DNA of 64,000 nt from Planococcus citri (taxonomy: Eukaryota > Arthropoda > Insecta > Hemiptera > Pseudococcidae): assembly GCF_950023065.1 (NCBI RefSeq), contig NC_088679.1:38936001-39000000 (forward strand), read 5' to 3'. The position numbers and the translations under genes were made by a program. This document shows positions 62,821 to 64,000 of this stretch, piece after piece (position 1 is the first letter of the stretch; the number at the start of each line of letters is the position of its first letter). Below the pieces are notes generated by a model, which had not been told where the DNA came from, did not search any database, and saw only the letters and a list, made by a program, of their open reading frames with translations.

Positions 62821-63110
62821 TTCCAACGATACTCTTCGAGTACGTCGCTGCTGGTAAGCGATCGCCGATTGGTGGATCGCAGTGTGTATTTTAGGTATAA
62901 GTACACGACATAAAGCTTCAAATTAACCATAATTTAAACCGAACGACAAACCGAATCGGGCTAATTTCGAAACTAATCAAGTACGCTATGGAAGTGACGC
63001 CTGACGCTGCGAAGCACGTGCTGTTGTAGCGTCGTAACTTTGGCGTCAGCCAACTCTCGCTCGAGCTGTATCGTTAATCTCTTCACGCTAACATATTCGA
63101 ACCTCCTAGT
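62821..63110. promoter_or_regulatory. CpG-rich patch, candidate promoter or enhancer
   Basis: By hand count about 26 CpGs fall in 290 bp, far more than in the adjacent 61.9-62.2 kb stretch. A CACGTG E-box lies in GAAGCACGTGCTG near 63015, and an inverted CCAAT word (ATTGG) near 62868. No exon follows inside the window that I can recognise. If it is a promoter, its gene probably lies right of the window. Confidence 0.25.
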
Positions 63111-64000
63111 TCTTTTTATTACGCGATTTACGAACGGTAAACATACTATTTATCATTATTGATTCGCTATGCTTGCTACCAACGTTCGCCCATATATACG
63201 AGATTTTAGTTACGCTATGTAAAAAGCACACAGCAACATGTATTCGCAACTTGGTTCAAATTTTTTTTCCACAACGATGCCTACACAGTACACACGCAGT
63301 AGAAGAAATCCCTCAGCAAGTAATCCGACCAATTGCGAAAACTAATTAATAAAAATTATGCCAATGAGAAATCTCTCGTTCGAGCCGAACGTAGGTAGGT
63401 ATTTGGTATATAAACCTACTCGTTATTAAGCGAATAAAAAAATAATCTCAATATAGCGATCAAACATTCATCATCATCGTTCAATAGTTTGTTGTGAAAA
63501 AAAAACTGGATTAATCGTTCAATTTCGCCCTCGATTGCGAAAAAAAAAAAATAATTACAAGAACGTCAATCATAAAAATTCATTATTTCGCGGCTTAATC
63601 GTATTCCGTTCTCGAATTGGTTCAATTCTACAAATATAAACCTAATAAAACAATTCAACTATTGACCGAAACAACACATAGCGAATGTCAAAAATGAAAT
63701 AAAAATGGCAGGCGAGGAATTACCTACGCTGGAAACAGAAAAAAAAACGCCCGATAACATACGATGAAGTATGCTCAATTCGAACTCAATACCTCGTATA
63801 TACGAGTATATTGGTGGAAAAAAATCTACACGCCGATATTTACCAACATCAATAAAAAGCTTCAAATAAAGAAGTGAAAAGCGATTAGAAAAAGATAGAA
63901 ATGGCTAATCAAATATACGAGAGGGGATCTGGTAATACGTCATAATACGTTCGTTGTAGATGACTTCTATTACGTCCTCATATCTCCACATACCACAGTT
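63111..64000. other. Non-coding stretch to the window end
   Basis: Mixed to AT-rich sequence, few repeats, several CpGs and TAGGTAGG-type words. No gene, RNA or element recognised. It may continue the unique, possibly regulatory DNA that starts at about 62.8 kb. Confidence 0.45.

Overview
This is an AT-rich eukaryotic window, almost all of it non-coding. It looks like an insect chromosome. One exon reads as the C-terminal part of an Iroquois-class homeobox protein, and a decayed non-LTR retrotransposon is present. Short TAGGTACCTACC-type words are scattered throughout, which I associate with sternorrhynchan Hemiptera (aphids, scale insects, mealybugs). That placement is an impression from sequence style, not a demonstrated identification.

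Layout. Positions 1-1285 are intron upstream of the only convincing host coding exon, with a CpG-rich patch at about 931-1120. Positions 1286-2049 are the Iroquois C-terminal exon on the + strand; the homeodomain exons must lie left of the window. From about 2.1 kb to 64 kb there is no second host gene that I can support. Every remaining open frame is short (about 110 codons or fewer) and lacks a recognisable domain, apart from the transposon fragment. A long gene desert beside an Iroquois gene fits the known regulatory landscapes around Iro/Irx genes. Several complex, CpG-rich patches (about 8.9-9.56, 13.5-13.75, 35.98-36.33, 55.54-56.34 and 62.82-63.11 kb) stand out as candidate control elements.

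The rest is dominated by inverted-repeat (fold-back) DNA. The clearest element is at 34172-34822: two 311-bp arms differing at about two positions, a 29-bp loop, and a perfect 8-bp target-site duplication, which is the pattern of a recently inserted hAT-type MITE. A 2.16-kb fold-back with GGGTCATTCC ends lies at 52588-54744. A family with AAGGGAACC-type ends occurs as clear fold-backs at 17156-17895, 25409-26767 and 48839-49390, with decayed relatives near 10.0, 29.4 and 51.7 kb. Other inverted repeats lie at 15452-16102, 38053-38500, 39038-39285 and 57040-58520.

Tandem and simple repeats include a 21-bp minisatellite (33.16-33.68 kb), a degenerate GACAGAC/GACCTT satellite containing Ftz-F1-like sites (16.25-16.60 kb), two GATC-rich blocks (7.7 and 12.1 kb), and CTAC/CTAT and GAA microsatellites. 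A 5'-truncated, frame-broken non-LTR retrotransposon with RNase H, a C-terminal zinc knuckle and a poly(A) tail occupies about 41160-42330.

No genes here act together as a pathway. The window is best read as the 3' end of a developmental regulator followed by regulatory desert invaded by small hairpin-forming mobile elements.
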